NCBI GenBank assembly: GCA_023437285.1
Contig: JAEZGP010000640.1
Coordinates: forward strand, 1-12,102
Source of the DNA: Actinomycetes bacterium
GTDB lineage: Bacteria > Actinomycetota > Actinomycetes > Mycobacteriales > Micromonosporaceae
Direction: 5' to 3'
DNA: 12,102 nt
Under the pieces are notes generated by a model. The model did no database searches, was not told where the DNA came from, and worked only from the letters and a program-made list of their open reading frames with translations. Positions 6,973-12,102 of the stretch are shown in pieces (the stretch's first letter is position 1; the number at the start of each line of letters is the position of its first letter). The position numbers were made by a program, and so were the translations under genes.

Positions 6973-7167
6973 GGGGGGTTACTCCTGCGTCGTCGTCATG
7001 GACACGAACTCAATCCATGGTGCTGATTGACGAGCTGGAGAGCTGTTTTCGGGGTTGCGAGAAAGCCTCGGAATTGTTGGGGAACGCGTGGGTTACTCAC
7101 CCGTACGTGAGCAGTTTTCCGATTTTAAGGATTCGTGGATTGTGGCCTGGATCTCACTTTTGGTCAT
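6973..7167 (-). promoter_or_regulatory. AT-rich 5' leader and promoter region of the M23 gene
   Basis: The 316 bases between the two peptidase genes drop to about 50% GC. On the minus strand, ATGACC (7167-7162), a 17-base spacer and CACAAT (7144-7139) form a fair sigma-70-like promoter. TAAAAT at 7127-7122 is a second possible -10 box. Either would give a 5' untranslated leader of about 140-160 nt, unusually long here. It contains possible hairpins, for example CTCAC (7111-7107) with GTGAG (7100-7096). Scattered pieces recall the c-di-AMP (ydaO) riboswitch, but its invariant blocks are not present, so no riboswitch is called. Confidence 0.4.
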
Positions 7168-7198
7168 GAGGTTAGTCACCATGGCGCACCGGGAACGC

Positions 7199-7248
7199 GC
7201 GCGCGGCCATCCCTAGACCGGACAGGGGGGCATGTGGATGCCGCGCGC
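7199..7248 (-). terminator. GC-rich stem-loop after the second M23 gene
   Basis: GCGCGCGGC (7199-7207) pairs with GCCGCGCGC (7240-7248), and ATCC (7209-7212) with GGAT (7236-7239), leaving one bulged C. This gives a 13-bp stem around a 23-base loop. It begins about 40 bases downstream of the stop at 7289 on the minus strand. There is no T-run, so it may be a U-less actinobacterial terminator or a structured operator. Confidence 0.4.
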
Positions 7249-7288
7249 CAGGCGAATCGGACCTCGTCGAAGCCGAATGTCAAGAGGT

Positions 7289-8011
7289 CTACGGGATAAT
7301 GATGGCGCCGTTGGCGGCCTCGAGCCGCTTGGCGATGTCGACGCCGCGCGCCAGCATCCACGGAATCGGGTCCGTCGCCTTGCCGTCCACCAGGACCTCG
7401 AAGTGCAGGTGGTCGCCGAACGAGAAGCCCGTGTTGCCGGCCTGCAGGATCGGGGTGCCCGCCTCGACGTGCTGCCCCTCCTTCACCAGCAGTTTCGACC
7501 CATGGCAGTACCGCGTGATGACGTTGTCGCCGTGGTCGATCTCGACGGCGTTGCCGCATCCGCCGTTGTAGCGGGACAGCACAACGGTGCCCGAGTGCAC
7601 CGCGTAGATCGGCGTGCCGTACGGGACGGCGAGGTCGACGCCGTAGTGCATCTCGCCCCAGCGCATCTCGTAGAGCGTGGTGATCTGGTACTGCCGGCGC
7701 AGCGGGAGATACCAGACGTCGGGGGCGGCCTGCTCCACCGTCGAGGCGGGTCCGGCGCGGTCGGCCGCGCGGTTGGCGCGGTCCTGGGCGGCAACCCGAT
7801 CCTCGATGGTCTGGACGCTCGCCGTGGCGGGGTCGACCGAGTACGCGTCAGTGGAACCTGAGCTTGAGTCCGGAGCCGCCGCGCCAGCGCCCAGCACAAC
7901 CACGCCCGCGCCGACCACAGCGGTCGTGACGACCGCCGCGTAGCGACTGCGAGGGGGTGTGGGTACGCGACGACGGCCGGTATAGCGCCCGTCCTGCGCC
8001 TTCGGTTGCAC
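7289..8011 (-). CDS. M23 family peptidase, secreted or membrane anchored
   Basis: A 240-residue M23 (LytM-like) peptidase. A basic cytoplasmic head is followed by one hydrophobic segment (about 24-46). A Ser/Asp-rich linker and short helix lead to the M23 domain from about residue 98. Zinc ligands are His122 and Asp126 (HYGVD) and His203 (HLHFEV); His170 and His201 are the catalytic histidines. Cys152 (GGCGN) and Cys169 (RYCHGS) sit where most relatives have Tyr and Ala/Gly, and could form a disulfide beside the active site. The GTG at 8011 is the only start after an in-frame stop at 8024-8026. GGAGGG precedes it with only a short 3-4 base gap. Unlike the downstream paralogue, it lacks the Ala/Lys stalk. 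Confidence 0.9.
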   Translation of the reverse strand: MQPKAQDGRYTGRRRVPTPPRSRYAAVVTTAVVGAGVVVLGAGAAAPDSSSGSTDAYSVDPATASVQTIEDRVAAQDRANRAADRAGPASTVEQAAPDVWYLPLRRQYQITTLYEMRWGEMHYGVDLAVPYGTPIYAVHSGTVVLSRYNGGCGNAVEIDHGDNVITRYCHGSKLLVKEGQHVEAGTPILQAGNTGFSFGDHLHFEVLVDGKATDPIPWMLARGVDIAKRLEAANGAIIIP

Positions 8012-8053
8012 ACGCCCTCCGTCTCATCGGACACGTGAGCACTGTGTGTCACG

Positions 8054-8120
8054 GGTGTGGTGAAGGTGTTCTTCACGCACACCGCTCGACACGGTAGCGA
8101 ACGCGCGCCGCTTGCCACAA
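8054..8120 (-). promoter_or_regulatory. Candidate promoter with 5'-end hairpin for the M23 gene
   Basis: On the minus strand, TTGTGG (8120-8115), an 18-base spacer and TACCGT (8096-8091) resemble a housekeeping promoter. The predicted start, near 8084, coincides with the edge of a hairpin. Its stem pairs 8054-8059 with 8078-8083 and 8060-8065 with 8071-8076, with one bulged base at 8077 and a five-base loop. The -35 itself lies in a small dyad, GCTTG-N3-CAAGC (8110-8122). The hairpin could be a 5'-end mRNA element or an operator. Confidence 0.45.
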
Positions 8121-8180
8121 GCTGGCACGCGGGCGACCAAATGGTTACAGACGGTTAGCGTGCGGGCGATGGCGCAGGCT

Positions 8181-8213
8181 GCCGCAACGCCCACTTGCGG
8201 CGGGCAGTAGCGT
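8181..8213 (+). promoter_or_regulatory. Inverted repeat and -10 box before the B12-binding gene
   Basis: GCCGCAA (8181-8187) and TTGCGGC (8195-8201) form a perfect 7-bp inverted repeat with a 7-base spacer. Seven bases further on is TAGCGT (8208-8213), a TANNNT -10 candidate. The repeat would cover the -35 position, a typical place for a repressor site. The resulting leader would be about 25 nt and contain the strong AGGAGG. Confidence 0.4.
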
Positions 8214-8245
8214 GAGACCTAAGGAAACGTTCAGGAGGAGGCGGC

Positions 8246-8653
8246 GTGAGCGAGCATCGGATCCGGGTCGTCATCGCGAAGCCGGGGCTCGACGGGCATG
8301 ACCGTGGGGCGAAGGTCGTCGCCCGCGCACTACGCGACGCGGGCATGGAAGTCATCTACACCGGCCTGCACCAGACGCCCGACCAGATCGTCGCCACCGC
8401 CATCCAGGAGGACGCCGACGTCGTCGGCCTGTCCGTCCTCTCCGGCGCGCACATGACCCAGTTCCGCCGGGTGATCGAGCTGCTCCGCGAGCGCGGCGCC
8501 GACGACATCATCGTGTTCGGCGGCGGCATCATCCCGGAAGCGGACATCCCCGAGCTGACCAGCATCGGCGTCGCCAAGATCTTTACTCCGGGTACCTCGA
8601 CGCAGGCCATCGTCGACTGGGTACGCACCAACATCCCCGCCTCGGTCGCCTGA
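8246..8653 (+). CDS. Stand-alone cobalamin (B12)-binding domain protein, mutase small-subunit type
   Basis: The 135-residue protein is a complete B12-binding Rossmann-like domain of the methylmalonyl-CoA mutase C-terminal type. The base-off/His-on signature DGHDRG (Asp16, His18, Gly21) is intact. Further conserved parts are [24 protein letters not shown] and IFTPGTS. The GTG start at 8246 has AGGAGG (8233-8238) seven bases upstream. Such proteins act as the small subunit of isobutyryl-, ethylmalonyl- or 2-hydroxyisobutyryl-CoA type mutases together with a separate substrate-binding subunit. No large subunit is in this window, so the reaction is unassigned. Proximity to sucCD may reflect propionate/valine carbon entering as succinyl-CoA, which is speculative. 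Confidence 0.92.
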   Translation: MSEHRIRVVIAKPGLDGHDRGAKVVARALRDAGMEVIYTGLHQTPDQIVATAIQEDADVVGLSVLSGAHMTQFRRVIELLRERGADDIIVFGGGIIPEADIPELTSIGVAKIFTPGTSTQAIVDWVRTNIPASVA

Positions 8654-8666
8654 CAACCCTGTCTGA

Positions 8667-8708
8667 CCACGCGGCCACTTCCGCGCGGCAACTGTTCGCG
8701 CGGCGTGG
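8667..8708 (+). terminator. Hairpin after the B12-binding gene
   Basis: CCGCGCG (8681-8687) pairs with CGCGCGG (8697-8703) around a nine-base loop. CCACG (8667-8671) and CGTGG (8704-8708) can close an outer stem. It begins 14 bases after the stop codon. No T-run follows, so it is a likely but not certain terminator. Confidence 0.5.
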
Positions 8709-8772
8709 TGCGCTCGGCGGCGTCGTACGAGGGCGTGCGCGCCGGTGGGGGTGTCGGGGGCGTGCGACCCCT

Positions 8773-9458
8773 ACCATTTGCGCACATGTGGCGGCGGCGT
8801 GGCACGTGTGCTCGGCATATGTAGCACATAAGGCGGCGGCGCGAGGCGTCCACACGGCCATATGGGCACATAAGGCGGCGGCGCGAGGCGTCCACACGGC
8901 CATAGGGCACAAGTGGCGGCGGCGTGGCGCGTGTGCTCGGCCATATGTGCGCGAATGGCGGCCACGCGAGGCGTCCGCTCCGCCATATGTGCGCATAGGG
9001 TGACACTGCTTGCGCCTGGGCCGCCATTTGTGCGCATAAGGTGGCGCCGCTCTGCCGTGGGCCGCCATACGTGCACAAACGGCGAGATGACGCTCCCCCG
9101 TGCCGCCATATGCGCATAAACGGCGAGGCAGCGCTCCCCCGTGCCGTCATATGTGCACACATGGCGAGGTGACGTTGCCCCCGTGCCGCCATATGTGCAC
9201 AAACGGCGAGGCGGCGCTCCTCCGTGCCGCCATTTGTGCACACATGGCGAGGTGACGTTGCCCCCGCTCCGCCATTTGTGCACATGCGGTGACACCGCTC
9301 GCGCTCCGGCCGCCATTTGCGCACATAAGGTGGCGCCGCTCTGCCCCTGGATCGCCGTATGTGCACATATGGTGAGCCGGCACCTCTTCCGCTCCGCCAT
9401 TTGTGCACATGTGGCGAGGCGAGCCCGCCTCCGCTCCGCCGTATGCGCACAAATGGCG
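8773..9458. repeat. Tandem array of 17 palindromic units, 41-43 bp period
   Basis: Cores start at 8773, 8814, 8857, 8899, 8940, 8982, 9023, 9064, 9105, 9146, 9188, 9229, 9271, 9312, 9354, 9396 and 9438 (mean spacing 41.6 bp). The consensus core is GCCATWTGTGCACAWAWGGC, a near-perfect dyad. It is followed by a GC-rich linker of about 20 bp, often resembling GAGGCGGCGCTCCCCCGTGC. The centre of the dyad varies (TGCA, CGCA, TGCG, GGCA) while the GCCAT and GGC arms are kept. Linkers fall into families (units 2 and 3; 1 and 4; 8, 9 and 11; 10 and 12; 6-7 and 13-14), so the array grew by duplication. It lies between the B12-binding gene and sucC, with no credible gene inside. The function is unknown; protein-binding array or RNA hairpin array are the main options. 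Confidence 0.95.
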
Positions 9459-9555
9459 GAGCAGTGCGCTGGCAACCGCCGGACGGGGCGGCACGCGACA
9501 TGCGGCGCGGCGATGACCTTGCGCGGCTGGGTACGAAAGCTTCAGTGCAGAAAGT

Positions 9556-9592
9556 GAGAGGCCGGACGCACCCCTCACACGTCCGGCCTCTC
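9556..9592. terminator. Strong hairpin downstream of the array, orphan terminator
   Basis: A perfect 13-bp stem pairs GAGAGGCCGGACG (9556-9568) with CGTCCGGCCTCTC (9580-9592) around an 11-base loop. It is followed by TAT on the plus strand and by a short TTT on the minus strand. The nearest plus-strand gene upstream ended 900 bases earlier and has its own hairpin, and no minus-strand gene is nearby. It could end a transcript crossing the repeat array. Confidence 0.65.
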
Positions 9593-9899
9593 TATGCACG
9601 ATGCCCCGCCGCCACCCCTCGACCGACAGGGCATCGGCCGTTTTTGCTGTTCGGCGCGGTGGTCGCCGCCGACATCACACTCAACGAGACCTGACGGACG
9701 CGGTTACGCGGTTTGTCGGATTTCGAGGTGCCGAGGGCAAAGTGGCCTCGACGCGGCTCGCGTCCAGGTGGACCTGGGGTGTGCGCTTGGGCACAGCACG
9801 TGCCCGCCGAGATGCGGGCCGTGTCTGGCTCGCTAGGCTGCGGGCGATAAGGCCCGCCCCGAATGTGAGCGGCGCGTATACGTCAGCGAAGAGGTTTAC
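9593..9899 (+). promoter_or_regulatory. Upstream region of sucC
   Basis: No coding potential was recognised in these 307 bases. A perfect dyad GGGCAC-N5-GTGCCC lies at 9789-9805. TAGGCT at 9834-9839 fits a TANNNT -10 box about 60 bases before the sucC GTG; no clear -35 was found. AAGAGG at 9889-9894 is the sucC ribosome binding site. The dyad sits roughly 40-60 bases upstream of the expected transcription start, where an activator or repressor could bind. The 9600-9780 part shows nothing I can name. Confidence 0.4.
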
Positions 9900-11078
9900 G
9901 TGGACCTGTACGAATACCAGGGACGCGAGCTGTTCGACCGGCACGGGTTGCCGGTCCTGGACGGCGGCGTCGCCACGACCCCGGCCGAGGCCCGCGAGAT
10001 CGCGGAGCGACTGGGCGGCCGGGTGGTCGTGAAGGCTCAGGTGAAGGTGGGGGGCCGGGGCAAGGCGGGCGGGGTGAAGCTCGCCGACGGCGTCGACGAG
10101 GCGCAGGCCCGGGCGACCGACATCCTCGGCATGGACATCAAGGGCCACACGGTCCACAAGGTGATGGTCACCACGACGGCCGCCATCACGGAGGAGTACT
10201 ACTTCTCCTACCTGCTCGACCGCGCGAACCGTACGTTCCTGTGCATCGCCAGTACCGCTGGCGGCATGGAGATCGAGCAGGTCGCGCACGACACCCCGGA
10301 GAAGGTCGTCAAGCTGCCGATCGACGCGAACAAGGGCGTCGACGAGGCGACCGCGCGCGAGATCGTCACGAAGGCCGCGTTCCCCGCTGAGGTCGCCGAG
10401 CAGATCGTCGAGATCGCTCAAGGCCTGTGGAAGGCGTTCGTCGCCGAGGACGCCACGCTCGTCGAGGTGAACCCGCTGGCGAAGGTCGACGACGGCAAGG
10501 TGCTGCTGCTCGACGCGAAGGTGACCCTGGACGCGAACGCGGACTTCCGTCACCCGGACCACGCGCAGTGGGAGGACAAGTCGGCCGTCGACCCGCTGGA
10601 GCAGGCGGCGAAGGCCAAGGACCTCAACTACGTCAAGCTCGACGGTCAGGTCGGCATCATCGGCAACGGCGCGGGCCTGGTCATGTCGACGCTGGACGTC
10701 GTCGCGTACGCCGGTGAGGAGTTCGGCGGCGTACGGCCGGCCAACTTCCTCGACATCGGCGGCGGCGCGAGCGCCGCGGTCATGGCGAACGGCCTCGAGA
10801 TCGTCCTGTCGGACCCGGCCGTGAAGAGCGTCTTCGTCAACGTCTTCGGCGGCATCACCGCCTGTGACGCGGTCGCCAATGGCATCGTGCAGGCGCTCGA
10901 GCTGCTCAGCCAGCGCGGCGAGACCGTCGACAAGCCGCTGGTCGTGCGGCTGGACGGCAACAACGCCGAGGAGGGCCGCCGCATTCTGGACGACGCCAAC
11001 AACCCGCTCGTGCAGCGGGTGGACACGATGGACGGTGCCGCCAAGCGCGCGGCCGAGCTCGCGGCTGCGGGGGTGTGA
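9900..11078 (+). CDS. sucC: Succinyl-CoA synthetase (ADP/GDP-forming) beta subunit
   Basis: With SucD, this 392-residue subunit makes succinate and NTP from succinyl-CoA in the TCA cycle. The N-terminal ATP-grasp domain starts [19 protein letters not shown]. Its conserved parts include [20 protein letters not shown] and the Mg-binding ELVEVNPL-type motif (here LVEVNPL, Glu189-Asn191). The C-terminal ligase domain has GNGAGL (255-260) and VFGGITACD (from 315), where the swinging phosphohistidine of SucD is received. Length matches the family (about 388 in E. coli). The GTG at 9900 has AAGAGG five bases upstream. SucD follows after four bases, so the two form an operon. ATP or GTP preference cannot be read reliably. 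Confidence 0.97.
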   Translation: MDLYEYQGRELFDRHGLPVLDGGVATTPAEAREIAERLGGRVVVKAQVKVGGRGKAGGVKLADGVDEAQARATDILGMDIKGHTVHKVMVTTTAAITEEYYFSYLLDRANRTFLCIASTAGGMEIEQVAHDTPEKVVKLPIDANKGVDEATAREIVTKAAFPAEVAEQIVEIAQGLWKAFVAEDATLVEVNPLAKVDDGKVLLLDAKVTLDANADFRHPDHAQWEDKSAVDPLEQAAKAKDLNYVKLDGQVGIIGNGAGLVMSTLDVVAYAGEEFGGVRPANFLDIGGGASAAVMANGLEIVLSDPAVKSVFVNVFGGITACDAVANGIVQALELLSQRGETVDKPLVVRLDGNNAEEGRRILDDANNPLVQRVDTMDGAAKRAAELAAAGV

Positions 11079-11082
11079 CGCA

Positions 11083-11967
11083 ATGGCTATCTGGCTCACC
11101 AGCGAATCCAAGGTGATCGTCCAGGGCATCACCGGTGCCGAGGGCAGCAAGCACGCGGCCCGCATGCTGCGCGCCGGTACCAATGTCGTGGGCGGCACCA
11201 ACCCGCGCAAGGCCGGCCAGAAGGTCGAGCTGGAGGGGCACAGCGTGCCCGTCTTCGGCACGGTCGCCGAGGCGATGGCCGAGGCGGGTGCGGATGTCAG
11301 CGTCATCTTCGTCCCGCCGGCGTTCACGAAGGCCGCCGTGGTGGAGGCGATCGACGCGCAGATCCCGCTCGCGGTCGTCATCACCGAGGGCGTGCCGGTG
11401 CACGACACGGCCGCCTTCTGGGCGTACGCCGTCGAGACCGGCAACCGGACCCGCATCATCGGCCCCAACTGCCCGGGCATCGCGAGCCCCGGCCAGTCGA
11501 ACGCGGGCATCATCCCGGCCGACATCACCGGGCCGGGCCGCATCGGCCTGGTCTCCAAGTCGGGCACGCTGACCTACCAGATGATGTACGAGCTGCGCGA
11601 CATCGGCTTCTCCACCTGCGTCGGCATCGGCGGCGACCCGATCATCGGTACGACGCACATCGACGCCCTCGCGGCGTTCCAGGACGACCCCGACACCGAC
11701 GCCATCGTCATGATCGGTGAGATCGGCGGCGACGCCGAGGAGCGCGCGGCCGACTTCATCAAGGCCAACGTGACCAAGCCGGTCGTCGGCTACATCGCCG
11801 GGTTCACCGCGCCGCCCGGCAAGACGATGGGCCACGCGGGCGCCATCATCTCGGGTTCCGCGGGTACCGCCGACGCGAAGAAGGCGGCCCTGGAGGCGGT
11901 CGGCGTCAAGGTCGGCAAGACGCCCACCGAGACGGCGAACATCATGCGCCAGCTCATGCAGGGCTGA
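11083..11967 (+). CDS. sucD: Succinyl-CoA synthetase alpha subunit
   Basis: The 294-residue subunit binds CoA and carries the phosphorylated histidine. The N-terminal CoA-binding Rossmann domain contains [15 protein letters not shown] and [13 protein letters not shown]. The middle has the hallmark IGPNCPGI. The active-site histidine is His251 in [10 protein letters not shown], equivalent to the E. coli phosphohistidine near 246. The ATG at 11083 lies four bases after the sucC stop, with a G-rich stretch overlapping the end of sucC as the likely ribosome binding site. Length is standard and nothing is missing. A terminator follows at 11991. Confidence 0.97.
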   Translation: MAIWLTSESKVIVQGITGAEGSKHAARMLRAGTNVVGGTNPRKAGQKVELEGHSVPVFGTVAEAMAEAGADVSVIFVPPAFTKAAVVEAIDAQIPLAVVITEGVPVHDTAAFWAYAVETGNRTRIIGPNCPGIASPGQSNAGIIPADITGPGRIGLVSKSGTLTYQMMYELRDIGFSTCVGIGGDPIIGTTHIDALAAFQDDPDTDAIVMIGEIGGDAEERAADFIKANVTKPVVGYIAGFTAPPGKTMGHAGAIISGSAGTADAKKAALEAVGVKVGKTPTETANIMRQLMQG

Positions 11968-11990
11968 ACCCAACGAGCTATTCGCGACGT

Positions 11991-12033
11991 CGGGGCGGCC
12001 GGTCGGGGTGACCGGTCGCCCCGATCTCTGTTT
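11991..12033 (+). terminator. Intrinsic terminator after sucCD
   Basis: A 14-bp stem pairs 11991-12004 (CGGGGCGGCCGGTC) with 12010-12023, with one G-U pair and a five-base loop GGGGT. It is followed by ATCTCTGTTT, ending in three T residues. It lies 23 bases after the sucD stop. Confidence 0.9.
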
Positions 12034-12045
12034 AAGTGAAGGGCG

Positions 12046-12102
12046 ATGCCAGCGCCCACCGATGACGACGCCGACCTCGCCACCCGCGACACGGTGCCCG
12101 TC
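12046..12102 (+). CDS. Start of a plus-strand gene, possibly DUF6350-type membrane protein (partial)
   Basis: An ATG at 12046 opens a frame to the window edge, reading MPAPTDDDADLATRDTVPV (19 codons), hydrophilic and acidic. In many actinobacteria sucCD is followed by a DUF6350/PerM-like membrane protein with a similar head, but too little is visible to assign it. TTAAGT at 12032-12037, with GTGACC 18 bases upstream (12008-12013), could be a promoter overlapping the sucD terminator tail. It would give an mRNA starting almost at the ATG. GAAGGG is too close to the ATG for a good Shine-Dalgarno site. Confidence 0.5.
   Translation, partial: MPAPTDDDADLATRDTVPV

Noticed and set aside
7092..7104. 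Minus-strand ACGGGTGAGTAAC, identical to a conserved 16S rRNA segment
   Set aside because: Only 13 bases match and nothing around it resembles rRNA; treated as coincidence.
6973..7167. c-di-AMP (ydaO-yuaA) riboswitch call
   Set aside because: Only short fragments resemble the element. The invariant GGGGAACC, GGGTGAATC and GTAGGGA blocks are not present on the minus strand.
8773..9458. CRISPR array
   Set aside because: The cores are not identical, are themselves full palindromes, and the ~20-bp 'spacers' are homologous to one another and recur. No cas gene is present.
8356..9501. Long minus-strand frame (381 codons) with Cys/His/Trp-rich peptide repeats, plus similar frames on both strands
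   Set aside because: The unit length switches between 41, 42 and 43 bp, so successive cores are read in different frames (AHMA, IWRH, CTYGG). The C-terminal part is antisense to the B12-binding gene. Openness in many frames is explained by the repeat composition.
9681..11567. 628-codon minus-strand frame opposite sucC/sucD
   Set aside because: It lies antisense to two intact conserved enzymes and shows no recognisable domain.
1..12102. Insertion sequences, prophage genes, tRNA or rRNA genes
   Set aside because: No transposase, integrase, terminal inverted repeats with target duplications, or tRNA/rRNA-like sequences were recognised in the window.

Overview
The window comes from a GC-rich actinobacterium (roughly 70% GC by eye). 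GTG starts are common, two promoters look as if they make leaderless mRNAs, and the order chorismate mutase / pcrA / M23 peptidases / B12-binding protein / sucCD fits the Micromonosporaceae (Actinoplanes/Micromonospora relatives). The family placement is an inference. The first ~41 bases closely resemble an Illumina Nextera read-2 adapter, so the window probably starts at a draft-contig end.

Layout. (i) 42-2247: a divergent pair. On the minus strand is the start of a proline-rich protein. On the plus strand is a PspC-domain histidine kinase, translationally coupled to a LuxR-type response regulator. The layout resembles the actinobacterial EsrISR / LiaFSR-type envelope-stress systems. (ii) 2252-3537, minus strand: an aromatic leader peptide and terminator-like hairpin, an AroQ-type chorismate mutase and a PIG-L deacetylase, probably one transcript. 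(iii) 3611-6023: pcrA/uvrD helicase with its own leaderless-type promoter and a strong terminator. (iv) 6040-8120, minus strand: two M23 peptidases, each with its own leader; the first has a long AT-rich 5' leader. (v) 8181-8708: a stand-alone cobalamin-binding domain gene with a terminator. (vi) 8654-9899: 1.2 kb without a credible gene. It contains a tandem array of 17 palindromic units spaced 41-43 bp apart, followed by a strong hairpin that terminates no recognisable gene. (vii) 9900-12033: sucC-sucD, with a terminator. (viii) 12046-end: the start of a further plus-strand gene.

Two stretches deserve most attention. One is the palindrome array at 8773-9458: its mean spacing of about 41.6 bp is close to four helical turns, its dyad arms are conserved and its dyad centres vary. 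The other is the putative Phe/Tyr leader-peptide attenuator in front of chorismate mutase. Functionally, the neighbourhood combines cell-envelope sensing and remodelling, a DNA repair helicase, the aromatic amino acid branch point and the succinyl-CoA step of the TCA cycle. A B12 mutase subunit could feed succinyl-CoA to the last of these.
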